Below are positions 1-8,096 of a stretch of DNA of 64,000 bases, piece after piece. The number at the start of each line of letters is the position of its first letter. Position 1 is the first letter of the stretch. Position numbers and translations under genes: made by a program. Origin of the DNA: Actinacidiphila cocklensis (lineage in GTDB: Bacteria > Actinomycetota > Actinomycetes > Streptomycetales > Streptomycetaceae); the NCBI RefSeq assembly GCF_907177275.1, contig NZ_CAJSLV010000048.1, positions 269,476 through 333,475 of the forward strand, given 5' to 3'. The notes under the pieces were generated by a model. The model had not been told where the DNA came from, searched no databases, and worked only from the letters and a program-made list of their open reading frames with translations.

Positions 1-582
1 CCGCCGGTCGCCGCGACGATGGCCTTCGTCTTCCTGCTCAACCCCGGCACCGGCCCGGTCAACCACATCCTGGGCGGCCTCGGCATCCCCACCCCCGGGT
101 GGTTCACCGACCCGCACTGGTCCAAGCCGGCCCTGACCATCCTGGCGGTCTGGGGCATCGGCGACCTCATGGTCATCTTCATGGCCGCACTGCTCGACGT
201 GCCCAAGGAGCAGTACGAGGCCGCCGAGCTGGACGGCGCAGGGGCCTGGGCGCGGTTCCGCTTCGTGACGCTGCCGAACATCTCGCCGATCGTGATGTTC
301 GCGGTGGTCACCGGGGTCATCCAGACCATGCAGTACTACACGCAGCCGCTGGTGGCGGGGAAGGTCGCCTCCGGGATCATCGGCAACTCGGGCCAGCAGT
401 TCGAGCCCGGCTATCCGGACAAGTCGACCCTGACCCTGCCGCAACTGGTCTACGAGCGCGGCTTCCAGCGCTTCGACTACGGCTCGGCATGCGTCATCGC
501 CCTGGTGCTCTTCGTCCTGGCGATGGCCTTCACCGCACTGCTCATGCGCCGGCGAAACGGCTTCCTGTCGGCGGAGGACTGA
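1..582 (+). CDS. Carbohydrate ABC transporter permease, MalF type (5' end outside window)
   Basis: Inner-membrane subunit of a binding-protein-dependent sugar importer. The reading frame is open from base 1 and the true start lies upstream, so the roughly 194 residues here are the C-terminal part of a protein usually near 300. Visible are hydrophobic membrane segments and the EAA loop that docks the ATPase (EAAELDGAGAW, then a LPNISP-like end near residue 97 of the visible part), which defines the BPD_transp_1 family. The tail RRRNGF is typical of MalF/UgpA-like permeases. It is followed after 122 bp by its MalG-type partner. The substrate-binding protein is not in view. The sugar cannot be told from the permease, but the downstream GH4 enzyme and kinase suggest a beta-linked or amino-sugar disaccharide. 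Family assignment is firm; the substrate is inference. Confidence 0.9.
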   Translation, partial: PPVAATMAFVFLLNPGTGPVNHILGGLGIPTPGWFTDPHWSKPALTILAVWGIGDLMVIFMAALLDVPKEQYEAAELDGAGAWARFRFVTLPNISPIVMFAVVTGVIQTMQYYTQPLVAGKVASGIIGNSGQQFEPGYPDKSTLTLPQLVYERGFQRFDYGSACVIALVLFVLAMAFTALLMRRRNGFLSAED

Positions 583-631
583 CGCCCGAACTCCCGCAGT
601 GGCCGGCCGAGGAACGAGGCCGTCCGCGAAG

Positions 632-664
632 GGAGGGGGCACCTTCCGCCGAAGGCAGGGGGAG
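632..664. repeat. G-rich intergenic hairpin of a Streptomyces-type repeat
   Basis: Between the two permease genes lies GGAGGGGGC, a short stem CCTTC/GAAGG, then GCAGGGGGAG. The layout (two G-tracts around a small stem-loop) matches a short intergenic repeat that I recall as frequent in Streptomyces genomes. A related sequence on the opposite strand lies at about 2890-2922. It may fold in the mRNA and tune expression of the second permease. The repeat assignment is from memory, not a search. Confidence 0.45.
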
Positions 665-704
665 AGCAGGAAGTCCGACCGAAAGAGATGTGGACTGATC
701 ACCC

Positions 705-1610
705 ATGACCCAAGCGACTCTCACCGCCCCGGCCGCCTCCGCGCCCGGGCACCCGGCCGACGCGCGTGCCCGGCGCACCGCCCGCCGCAAGGCACGGCTG
801 CACTGGATCGCCGTGCACTCCCTCGGCCTGGCCGCCGCCGCCTTCTTCGTGCTGCCCTTCGTGTTCGTCTTCCTCACCGCGGTGATGAGCGACAACCAGG
901 CCCTCACCAGGGACCTGTGGCCGCACTCCTGGCAGTGGTCCAACTTCCGTACCGTGTGGGACACCCCGGGATTCCTCACCTGGTGGCGCAACACGCTGGT
1001 CTACGCGGTGTCCGGCACCGTGCTGACCGTGGTGTCCTCGCTGCCGGTGGCCTACGCACTGGCCAAGTTCCGCTTCCGCGGCCGCAACCTGGTCATGGTG
1101 CTGGTCATCTCCACGATGATGCTGCCGCCCCAGGTGATCATCATCCCGATGTACCTGTTCTGGACCAAGCAGCTCGGCATGGACGGCACCCTGTGGCCGC
1201 TGATCATCCCGATGGCCTTCGGCGACGCCTTCACCATCTTCCTGCTGCGCCAGTTCCTGCTGACCATCCCCAAGGAGTACACCGAGGCAGCCAGGGTGGA
1301 CGGCTGCGGCGAACTGCGCACCCTGGTCACGGTGATCGTCCCGATGATCCGCCCGGCCATCGCCGCCGTCGCGCTCTTCCAGTTCTTCTACTGCTGGAAC
1401 GACTACTTCGGCCCGCAGATCTACGCCAGTTCCAACCCGGCTGCCTGGACACTGAGTTACGGCCTGGAGTCCTTCAAGGGGGCGCACCACACCAACTGGA
1501 ACCTGACAATGGCCGCGACCGTCCTGGTGATGGCGCCGGTGATCGTGGTCTTCTTCTTCGCTCAAAGGGCCTTCATCGAAGGCGTGACCCTGACTGGAGT
1601 CAAGGGATGA
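705..1610 (+). CDS. Carbohydrate ABC transporter permease, MalG type
   Basis: Second membrane subunit of the sugar importer, 301 residues, the normal length for MalG/LacG-like permeases. It has an N-terminal cytoplasmic tail rich in Ala and Arg, a first membrane helix near residues 41-62 and about five more. The EAA loop EYTEAARVDGCGELRTL sits around residues 191-207, followed by IVPMIRPAI, and the C-terminus reads RAFIEGVTLTGVKG, as in this family. The ATG at 705 has no strong Shine-Dalgarno sequence, but no better start gives the usual N-terminus. The stop overlaps the next start as ATGA, so translation is coupled to the GH4 gene. It acts with the preceding permease, an unseen binding protein, and possibly a shared MsiK-type ATPase encoded elsewhere, as is common in streptomycetes (inference). 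Confidence 0.93.
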   Translation: MTQATLTAPAASAPGHPADARARRTARRKARLHWIAVHSLGLAAAAFFVLPFVFVFLTAVMSDNQALTRDLWPHSWQWSNFRTVWDTPGFLTWWRNTLVYAVSGTVLTVVSSLPVAYALAKFRFRGRNLVMVLVISTMMLPPQVIIIPMYLFWTKQLGMDGTLWPLIIPMAFGDAFTIFLLRQFLLTIPKEYTEAARVDGCGELRTLVTVIVPMIRPAIAAVALFQFFYCWNDYFGPQIYASSNPAAWTLSYGLESFKGAHHTNWNLTMAATVLVMAPVIVVFFFAQRAFIEGVTLTGVKG

Positions 1611-2884
1611 AACTGGCAGTCGTGGGCGGCGGGTCCACCTACACCCCCGAGCTGATCGACGGGTTCGCGCGGCTGCGCGACAGCCTGCCCGTCGAGGAGC
1701 TGGCGCTGATCGACCCGGACACGCACCGTCTGGACCTGGTCGGCGGGCTCGCCCGGCGGATCTTCGCCAAGCAGGGCCACCCGGGCCGCGTCGTCACCAC
1801 CTCCGACCTGGAGGCGGGGGTGGCGGGGGCCGACGCGGTGCTGCTCCAGCTGCGGGTCGGCGGGCAGGCCGCGCGCAACCAGGACGAGACGTGGCCGCTG
1901 GAGTGCGGCTGCATCGGCCAGGAGACCACCGGCGCGGGCGGCCTCGCAAAGGCGATGCGCACCGTTCCCGTGGTCCTGGACATCGCCGAACGCGTCCGGC
2001 GGGCCGCGCCCGACGCGTGGATCATCGACTTCACCAACCCGGTGGGCATCGTCACCCGGGCGCTGCTGCAGGCCGGCCACAAGAGCGTCGGGCTGTGCAA
2101 CGTGGCGATCGGCTTCCAGCGCCGCTTCGCCGCCAAGCTCGGCGTGGCGCCCGGGCAGGTACACCTGGACCACGTCGGGCTCAACCACCTGACCTGGGAG
2201 CGGGGGGTGCGCATCGGCGGCCCTGCGGGCGAGGACGTGCTGCCCAAGCTGCTCGCCGAGCACGGCGACGCCATCGCCGCGGACCTGCACCTGCCGCGCC
2301 CGGTCCTGGACCGGCTCGGCGTCGTCCCCTCGTACTACCTGCGCTACTACTACGCCCACGACGAGGTGGTGCGCGAGCTGCAGACCGCACCCTCGCGGGC
2401 CTCCCAGGTCGCCGCGATGGAGCGGGAGCTGCTGGAGATGTACGGCGACCCGGCACTCGACGAGAAGCCGGCGCTGCTGGCCAAGCGCGGCGGTGCCTTC
2501 TACTCGGAGGCCGCGGTCGCCCTCGCCTCGTCCCTGCTGCGAGCGGCGCACGTTCCCGCGGCCGGCGACGTGCAGGTCGTCAACACGTACAACAACGGCA
2601 CCCTGCCCTTCCTGCCGGACGACGCCGTCATCGAGGTGCCCGCCACGGTCAACGGCGACGGCGCGGAGCCGCTGCCGGTGGCGCCGGTCGAGCCGCTGTA
2701 CGCCGGGCTGATCGCGAACGTGACGGCCTACGAGGACCTGGCGCTCGACGCCGCCCTGCGCGGCGGCAGGGACCGGGTCTTCACCGCGCTGCTCGCCCAC
2801 CCGCTGATCGGGCAGTACGACCTCGCCGAGCAGTTGACCGACCGTCTGATCGCGCACAACCGGGAGCACTTCGCGTGGGCCTGA
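1607..2884 (+). CDS. GH4 family 6-phospho-beta-glucosidase-like enzyme
   Basis: NAD- and Mn-dependent glycosidase of family GH4, 425 residues (usual 410-450). The N-terminal Rossmann motif is GGGSTYTPEL at residues 7-16. The GQETTGAGG block follows at about 105-113, DFTNPVG near 143, the metal-ligand segment LCNVAIG with Cys164, and DHVGLNHLTW with His189 and His194. GH4 enzymes open a glycosidic bond by an oxidation-elimination mechanism and most act on 6-phosphorylated sugars. Here the gene sits with an ABC importer and a sugar kinase rather than a PTS, so either the kinase makes the phosphorylated substrate or this member acts on a free disaccharide. The ATGA overlap with the permease stop and the 10-base overlap with the kinase mark one transcription unit. 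Family is certain; exact substrate is not. Confidence 0.92.
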   Translation: MKLAVVGGGSTYTPELIDGFARLRDSLPVEELALIDPDTHRLDLVGGLARRIFAKQGHPGRVVTTSDLEAGVAGADAVLLQLRVGGQAARNQDETWPLECGCIGQETTGAGGLAKAMRTVPVVLDIAERVRRAAPDAWIIDFTNPVGIVTRALLQAGHKSVGLCNVAIGFQRRFAAKLGVAPGQVHLDHVGLNHLTWERGVRIGGPAGEDVLPKLLAEHGDAIAADLHLPRPVLDRLGVVPSYYLRYYYAHDEVVRELQTAPSRASQVAAMERELLEMYGDPALDEKPALLAKRGGAFYSEAAVALASSLLRAAHVPAAGDVQVVNTYNNGTLPFLPDDAVIEVPATVNGDGAEPLPVAPVEPLYAGLIANVTAYEDLALDAALRGGRDRVFTALLAHPLIGQYDLAEQLTDRLIAHNREHFAWA

Positions 2885-3927
2885 ACATCCCCCCGAGCCC
2901 CCGGCCGGGGAAGGTCCCCCAGCAGCCGCTCGTGCCCGGTGGCGTGCTCGCCGTCGACGCGGGCAACAGCAAGACCGACGTGGCGCTGGTCGCCGCCGAC
3001 GGGCGGGTGCTCGGCGCCGCCCGCGGCGGCGGGTTCCAGCCGCCGGTGGTCGGCGTCGGCCCCGCCGTCGCCGCGTTGGCCGAGATCGTCGAGCGGGCGG
3101 CGGCGGACGCCGGGTTCGACGTCCGCGAGGGCGGCAGCGACGACGGCAGGCCGCTGGCCGCGTACACCTCGGCATGCCTGGCCAACGCGGACCTGCCCGT
3201 CGAGGAGCAGCGCCTGGAGACGGCCGTGCACGAGCGCGGCTGGGCGCTCACCACCCGGGTCGCCAACGACACCTTCGCGATTCTGCGGTCCGGCGTCGAC
3301 GAGCCGCGCGGGGTGGCCGTGGTGTGCGGGGCGGGCATCAACTGCGTCGGCATGCTGCCGGACGGCCGCACCGCCAGGTTCCCGGCGATCGGCAAGATCT
3401 CCGGTGACTGGGGCGGCGGTTCCGGGCTCGCCGACGAGGCCCTGTGGTACGCCGCCAGGGCCGAGGACGGCCGCGGCGGGCCCACCGAACTGGCCCGCAC
3501 CCTGCCCGCGCACTTCGGCCTCGGCTCGATGTACGCGCTGATCGAGGCGCTGCACCTGGAACTGCTGGCCGCGGAAAGGAAGTACGAGCTGACGCCGGTG
3601 CTCTTCGCGACCTCGGACGCCGGTGACCCGGTGGCCAGGACGATCCTGGCCAGGCAGGCCGAGGAGATCGTGGCGCTGGCCGTGGTCGCGCTCGGCCGCC
3701 TGGACCTGCTCGACGAGGAGGCCGACGTGGTGCTCGGCGGCGGGGTGATGGCGGCCCGCAACCCGTATCTGATGGACACCCTCGCGGAGTTGCTCACTGC
3801 CCGCGCCCCCAAGGCGCGCACCCGGGTGGTGACCGCCCCGCCGGTGCTGGGCGCGGCCCTGCTGGGCCTGGACCAGCTGGCCGCGCCACCGCAGGCGCAC
3901 GCCACCCTGCGGGCGCACTACGGCTGA
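2875..3927 (+). CDS. BadF/BadG/BcrA/BcrD-family sugar kinase (N-acetylglucosamine kinase-like)
   Basis: ATP-dependent kinase of the ASKHA fold, 350 residues from the chosen GTG. The phosphate-1 motif AVDAGNSKTDVAL lies at about residues 23-35; VCGAGINCVG and GDWGGGSGL, the second phosphate and adenosine-side motifs, follow, with VVLGGGVM near 290. These fit the BadF family, which includes eukaryotic-type GlcNAc kinases. GTG 2875 is preferred because GGGAG at 2862-2866 is well placed and the start overlaps the GH4 stop. The first 19 residues (NIPPSPRPGKV...) are encoded by a C-rich copy of a Streptomyces-type repeat, so translation could instead begin at GTG 2932. Likely role: phosphorylating the imported amino sugar or disaccharide for the GH4 enzyme (inference). 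Confidence 0.87.
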   Translation: MGLNIPPSPRPGKVPQQPLVPGGVLAVDAGNSKTDVALVAADGRVLGAARGGGFQPPVVGVGPAVAALAEIVERAAADAGFDVREGGSDDGRPLAAYTSACLANADLPVEEQRLETAVHERGWALTTRVANDTFAILRSGVDEPRGVAVVCGAGINCVGMLPDGRTARFPAIGKISGDWGGGSGLADEALWYAARAEDGRGGPTELARTLPAHFGLGSMYALIEALHLELLAAERKYELTPVLFATSDAGDPVARTILARQAEEIVALAVVALGRLDLLDEEADVVLGGGVMAARNPYLMDTLAELLTARAPKARTRVVTAPPVLGAALLGLDQLAAPPQAHATLRAHYG

Positions 3928-4039
3928 GCCGCACGAGGGGGCGCGATCGGGCAGCGGGTGCGGGAACCGAACCCCTGCGCGGTGCGTGTGATCAGTCGGG
4001 GGCGGGTAGTGACCGGCCAAGATCACACGGCCGCTGGAG

Positions 4040-4063
4040 GTATGGCACCGGCTGCGGCCATAC
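4040..4063. promoter_or_regulatory. Inverted repeat upstream of the glnX-like gene
   Basis: GTATGGC and GCCATAC form a perfect 7-bp inverted repeat around a 10-base spacer, 58 bp before the GTG at 4121, in the only gap between the sugar operon and the signalling block. It could be an operator or a leader hairpin; no clear -35/-10 pair was recognised. Confidence 0.3.
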
Positions 4064-4120
4064 TGCTGCCTGACAGCGTGACTTCCGCACGAGCGGCAAG
4101 TCGGACTCGGGGGAGGGTAT

Positions 4121-5575
4121 GTGACGCACACGCCGACGGGGAACGCGGGTAGCCCTGACGTGCGCAGGGGTGCGGGCGTGCCCGTACCGCGCGGCGGTGT
4201 GCCCGTACCGCCGCCGGGTGGCCCCGGTCCCGGCCGGCGGCGGGCCTGGGTGGAGTCCGCAGCCCGGATGCGGGCCGCGGCGACCACGGAGCCGGGGCGG
4301 CTGCGGATCATCGGGGCCGGGCTCGCGCTGCTGGTGGTGGCCTTCGGCGCGGTCACCGCGTGGCAGGTCAACGACCGCTCCACCGCCGCGGACAACGTCG
4401 TCAAGCACAGCGCCCCGCTCAGCGCGACGGCCGCGGAGATCTACCGCTCGCTCGCCGACGCCGACGCCACCGTCACCGGCGGCTTCCTGGTCGGCGGCCT
4501 GCAGCCCAAGACGGTCTCCGACCGCTACGAGGACGACATCACCAACGCCTCGACGCTGATCGCCCAGGCCGCGGCCAACAGCGAGGGCTCCCCGCAGGCC
4601 CACGCCCAGATAGCCGCGCTCAACCAGCAACTGCCGAAGTACGTCGAACTGGTGACGGCAGCCCAGACCAACAACCGGCAGGGCCTGCCGGTCGGCGGCG
4701 CCTACCTGCGGTACGCCAACACCCAGATGCGCAAGCCCGGCGGCCTGCTGTCCGCGGCCGACAAGCTCTACCAGATCGAGACCGACCGCCTCGGCAGCGA
4801 CTACACCCGTGCCAAGGCGCTGCCGTACGTCTCCTGGGCGGTGGGCGCGGTCGCGCTGGGCGCCCTGCTCTGGGCGCAGCGCCGCCACTACCGGCGCACC
4901 AACCGGGTGTTCAACCACGGCATGCTGGCCGCCAGCGCCGCCTCCGCCGTGGTGCTGCTGTGGCTGGTGGCCGGGCACACCCTGGCCCGCAACCAGCTCG
5001 AACACTCCGACGCGCACGGCGCCCGCTCGATGCAGGTGCTCAACACCGCGCGGATCGGCGTGCTGCAGGCCCGCGGCGACGAGAACCTGACGCTGGTGGC
5101 CCGCGGTTCGGGCGACGCCTACGAGAAGAACTTCACCGACGGCATGACCTCGCTGGCCGGCCCCGACCCCAAGGGCGTCGGCGGAGTGCTGGCGCAGGCG
5201 CTGCAGCTGGCCGACGACTCGGCGGGCAGCGATCCCGTCAACGCCGCGGTCAAGAGCGTGCAGACCTGGCGCGGGCGGCACACCGCTGAGCGCAAGAGCG
5301 ACAAGGCCGGGGATTACACCACGGCCGTCGCCGAGGTCATCGGCGGCAAGGACAGCAGCGGCAAGGACGTGAAGGACACGACAGGCAACTGCTTCGACGC
5401 GGTCGACGCGAGCCTGCAGCAGGCCGTCACGCAGGAGCAGAAGGAGTTCAAGTCCGCCGCCGACAACGGCCGCGACGCCCTGGCGATGCTGCCGTACGGC
5501 GCGGCGGCGCTCGCCGTGCTCGCCGCGGCGGGTGCGCTGCTGGGCATCGGCCGCCGGCTGTCGGAATACCGGTGA
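4121..5575 (+). CDS. glnX: GlnX-like four-helix membrane sensor protein
   Basis: Membrane protein of 484 residues opening the signalling block. A Pro/Gly-rich cytoplasmic tail (1-60) is followed by hydrophobic helices at about 62-82, 236-253, 266-285 and 458-478. This leaves two extracytoplasmic helical loops (about 83-233 and 287-455) with charged heptad-like patterns, as in bacterial chemoreceptor sensor domains. The order membrane protein, binding protein, PknG is that of mycobacterial glnX-glnH-pknG, where GlnX passes an amino-acid signal from GlnH to PknG across the membrane; that is the basis for the name. The GTG start has the strong site GGGGGAGGG at 4109-4117. Its stop overlaps the next start as GTGA. 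No enzymatic motif is visible, and identity rests on synteny and topology. Confidence 0.75.
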   Translation: MTHTPTGNAGSPDVRRGAGVPVPRGGVPVPPPGGPGPGRRRAWVESAARMRAAATTEPGRLRIIGAGLALLVVAFGAVTAWQVNDRSTAADNVVKHSAPLSATAAEIYRSLADADATVTGGFLVGGLQPKTVSDRYEDDITNASTLIAQAAANSEGSPQAHAQIAALNQQLPKYVELVTAAQTNNRQGLPVGGAYLRYANTQMRKPGGLLSAADKLYQIETDRLGSDYTRAKALPYVSWAVGAVALGALLWAQRRHYRRTNRVFNHGMLAASAASAVVLLWLVAGHTLARNQLEHSDAHGARSMQVLNTARIGVLQARGDENLTLVARGSGDAYEKNFTDGMTSLAGPDPKGVGGVLAQALQLADDSAGSDPVNAAVKSVQTWRGRHTAERKSDKAGDYTTAVAEVIGGKDSSGKDVKDTTGNCFDAVDASLQQAVTQEQKEFKSAADNGRDALAMLPYGAAALAVLAAAGALLGIGRRLSEYR

Positions 5576-6597
5576 GCGGGATGCTGGCGATATCGCGCAC
5601 GGACGCGGCGCAAGCGGGAGGGAGACGGACGGTGGTCGGACATCGGCGCGGCTGGGGCGGAGTCGCCGGCATGGCGGCGGCCTGCACGCTGGCCCTCCTC
5701 GGCGCACTCGTCCCGCTGCGGGACGCCCCCGCCCCCATCACCGCGGCGCAGCCGGGTCCTGTGGTCAGGGCGCACTACGCCACCGCGCACGACGACTCGC
5801 AGAAGTGCACCCAGCCCGAGCGCAGCCTCAACCCGGACTCGGGCACCGACACGGGCGCCGCGATCGCCCGGATCAGGAAGTACGGCAAGCTGCGGGTCGG
5901 CGTCGACCAGAACAGCTACCTGTGGGGCTTCCGCGACCCCGCCACCGGCGACTTCGCCGGCTTCGACATCGACCTGGTCAAGGCCATCGCCAAGGACATC
6001 CTGGGCGACGAGAACGCCGTGCAGTACCTGACGGTGCCGACCGCCGACCGCATCCCGGACATCAAGGCGGGCACGGTCGACATGGTGGTCCGCACCATGA
6101 CCATCAACTGCGACCGGATCAAGGACGTCGCCTTCTCCACCGCCTACTTCACCGCCGGCCAGCAGATCCTGACCTCCGACAACTCCTCGATCACCGGCTT
6201 CGACGACTCGCTCAAGGGCAAGACCGTCTGCACGGCGACCGGTTCGACGGGCGACGACAAGCTCAACGAGGGCTCGCACGGCGCCACCGTGATGCGGGTC
6301 GCCAACCAGCTCGACTGCCTGGTGCAGCTGCAACTCGGCCTGGCCGACGCGGTCTTCACCGACAACGCGCTCGGCGCGGGGCAGGCCGCGCAGGACCCGA
6401 CGGCGCACCTGGTGGGCACGACCGTCACCGAGGAGCCGTACGGTGTGGCCATGAACCTGGCCGACACCGACCTGGTGCGGCGGGTCAACAGGGTGCTCAA
6501 CACCTATCGTGCCGACGGTTCGTGGCAGCGTTCGTACCACAACTGGCTGGAGGACGTGCTGCCCGGCATCCAGCCGCCCGCACCGTTGTACAAATAG
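5572..6597 (+). CDS. glnH: GlnH-like extracytoplasmic amino-acid-binding protein
   Basis: Solute-binding protein of the SBP_bac_3 (glutamate/glutamine) family, 341 residues. A hydrophobic segment at about 34-50 serves as signal or anchor. It contains MAAAC, a poor lipobox because the hydrophobic run continues past the Cys. The mature domain shows KLRVGVDQNSYLWGF, GDFAGFDIDLVKAIAK, IKAGTVDMVVRTMTINCDR and LKGKTVCTATGST, the usual signatures of polar amino-acid binders, and ends in a Trp-rich helix (SWQRSYHNWLEDVLP). No permease or ATPase for amino acids is nearby, so it most likely works as a ligand sensor with the GlnX-like protein, as GlnH does in mycobacteria (Asp/Glu sensing; known for that system, inferred here). 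GTG 5572 overlaps the previous stop; ATG 5581 is an in-frame alternative. Confidence 0.85.
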   Translation: MSGMLAISRTDAAQAGGRRTVVGHRRGWGGVAGMAAACTLALLGALVPLRDAPAPITAAQPGPVVRAHYATAHDDSQKCTQPERSLNPDSGTDTGAAIARIRKYGKLRVGVDQNSYLWGFRDPATGDFAGFDIDLVKAIAKDILGDENAVQYLTVPTADRIPDIKAGTVDMVVRTMTINCDRIKDVAFSTAYFTAGQQILTSDNSSITGFDDSLKGKTVCTATGSTGDDKLNEGSHGATVMRVANQLDCLVQLQLGLADAVFTDNALGAGQAAQDPTAHLVGTTVTEEPYGVAMNLADTDLVRRVNRVLNTYRADGSWQRSYHNWLEDVLPGIQPPAPLYK

Positions 6598-6627
6598 GTC
6601 AGGGGCAGGGTGGGAAGAGAGGGCGTG

Positions 6628-7908
6628 ATGGCGGTCGCGGGACCATCCGGACCGGTGATGGGACGGGAGGACGTCGACCGTGCCCTGGCGCGGCTGGCCA
6701 CCGAGCACGAGGCGGTCGAGTCCTCGCTGCTCTCGCTCCAGGACCATTCGGGCCGCCGGCTGCTGGAGGGCGCCGAGCTGACGGGCGTCACCAAGGAGCG
6801 GTGGGCCGAGACCGACGCGGCGATCACCGCGCTGTGGACGCACTTCGAGGCGTACACCGACGCCCTGACCACCGCCCGCGAGCTGCGCTCCCGGCGGCGC
6901 TGGCCGACCCAGACGGAACTACGGCGGCTGACCGAACTGCTGCGCGACGAGGGCGTCAGCGTGACCGGCGCCGCCGTCCCCGACGCCGCCCGCTCGCTGA
7001 CCGGCCCTGCGCGGCTGACCGAGCGGCTCAGCCTCCAGCAGCTCGTCACCCGGATGAACGGCTGGTACGACCAGGCGATGGAGACCGTCGCCGCGGCCGA
7101 CTCCGTGTGGTCGGCGCTGCCCGCCAGGATCGACCTGCTGGCCGCCGATGCCCAGCGGGTGCGCTCGCTGGCTCACTCGGTGGGGGTGCGCCCCGGGGCG
7201 CACCCGTCCGGTGACGAGCTGGAGGGGCTGATCGCGGAGCTGACCGAACTGCGCGCGCAGACCGTGTCCGACCCGCTGGCCTTCTGGCGGGCCAGGCCCA
7301 CGCCCGGCCGCCCCGACACCTCGCGCTACGAGCAGGCGGGCCGGCTGCTGGACGACATCCGCCGCGAGGTCGAGGCGGTGATGCACGTCAGGGACGACGC
7401 CGAGCACCGGCTCGGCCGGCTGCGCGATGTGCTGTCCCGCGCGGACCGCACCCTGACCGAGGCGCGCAGCGCCCGGGTGGAGGTGCTGTCGAAGATCCTC
7501 GCCTCGGATGTGCCGGCGGTCAGCGGCCCTGCCTCCGCGCTGCACGAACAGCTCGCGGCGGCCGAGGAGTTCACCAGATCCGCGCAGTGGCACCGGCTCT
7601 CGCCGCTGCTGGACAGCCTGGAGCAGCACGCCGACGACGAGCTGCTGCGGGCCAGGGAGTCGCTGACCGCGGTGACCGCGCCGCTGGCGGTGCGCGCCGA
7701 ACTGCGCGGCCGGCTCGACGCCTACCGCGCGAAGGTCGCCAGGCTCGGCATGGCGGAGGACCCGCTGCTGATCGAACGCTACGACCAGGCCCGGCGGCTG
7801 CTGTGGAGCGCGCCCTGCGACCTGGCGGCGGCCGAGCGGACCGTGCAGCGCTACCAGCAGGCGGTGGCCGAGATCGGGGTCCAGCGCCCGCCGCAGGACC
7901 GACGGTGA
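6628..7908 (+). CDS. Helical, coiled-coil-rich protein of the PknG locus, unassigned
   Basis: I do not recognise a family domain. The 426 residues are almost entirely helical, rich in Ala, Leu, Arg and Glu, with long heptad-like stretches (for example DDIRREVEAVMHVRDDAEHR and the last 150 residues). There are no Cys-based metal sites, no signal peptide and no membrane helix, so it should be cytoplasmic. It lies 30 bp after glnH and 188 bp before pknG in the same orientation, which points to a scaffold or adaptor between the membrane sensor and the kinase (inference). ATG 6628 is chosen for the purine run GGGAAGAGAGGG just upstream; GTG 6610 and GTG 6625 are in-frame alternatives. Confidence 0.7.
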   Translation: MAVAGPSGPVMGREDVDRALARLATEHEAVESSLLSLQDHSGRRLLEGAELTGVTKERWAETDAAITALWTHFEAYTDALTTARELRSRRRWPTQTELRRLTELLRDEGVSVTGAAVPDAARSLTGPARLTERLSLQQLVTRMNGWYDQAMETVAAADSVWSALPARIDLLAADAQRVRSLAHSVGVRPGAHPSGDELEGLIAELTELRAQTVSDPLAFWRARPTPGRPDTSRYEQAGRLLDDIRREVEAVMHVRDDAEHRLGRLRDVLSRADRTLTEARSARVEVLSKILASDVPAVSGPASALHEQLAAAEEFTRSAQWHRLSPLLDSLEQHADDELLRARESLTAVTAPLAVRAELRGRLDAYRAKVARLGMAEDPLLIERYDQARRLLWSAPCDLAAAERTVQRYQQAVAEIGVQRPPQDRR

Positions 7909-8096
7909 CCAGGGGTGCCCGCGGGCGTCCCCCACCGTTCCCGCGGGATTCGCAACCGTCGCGTACGGTACGACCGTCGTAGCCGGTACGGGCCGGGGCC
8001 TGCACCGGACGGACGGGGCCGCGGGCGGCTGCGCAAGAGCGCCGGACCCGGGTCCGGCGGCGGTGGCACACCAGGGGAAAGGCTGAGGGGGACACA
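7909..8096 (+). promoter_or_regulatory. Gap before pknG, probable internal promoter region
   Basis: This 188-bp gap is the longest between genes within the signalling block. It holds two copies of the palindrome CCCGCGGG and a run with CGTACGGTACGACCGTCGTA, and ends in the ribosome site GAGGGG before GTG 8097. The gap suggests that the kinase half can be transcribed separately from the sensor half. No confident -35/-10 pair was identified. Confidence 0.3.
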
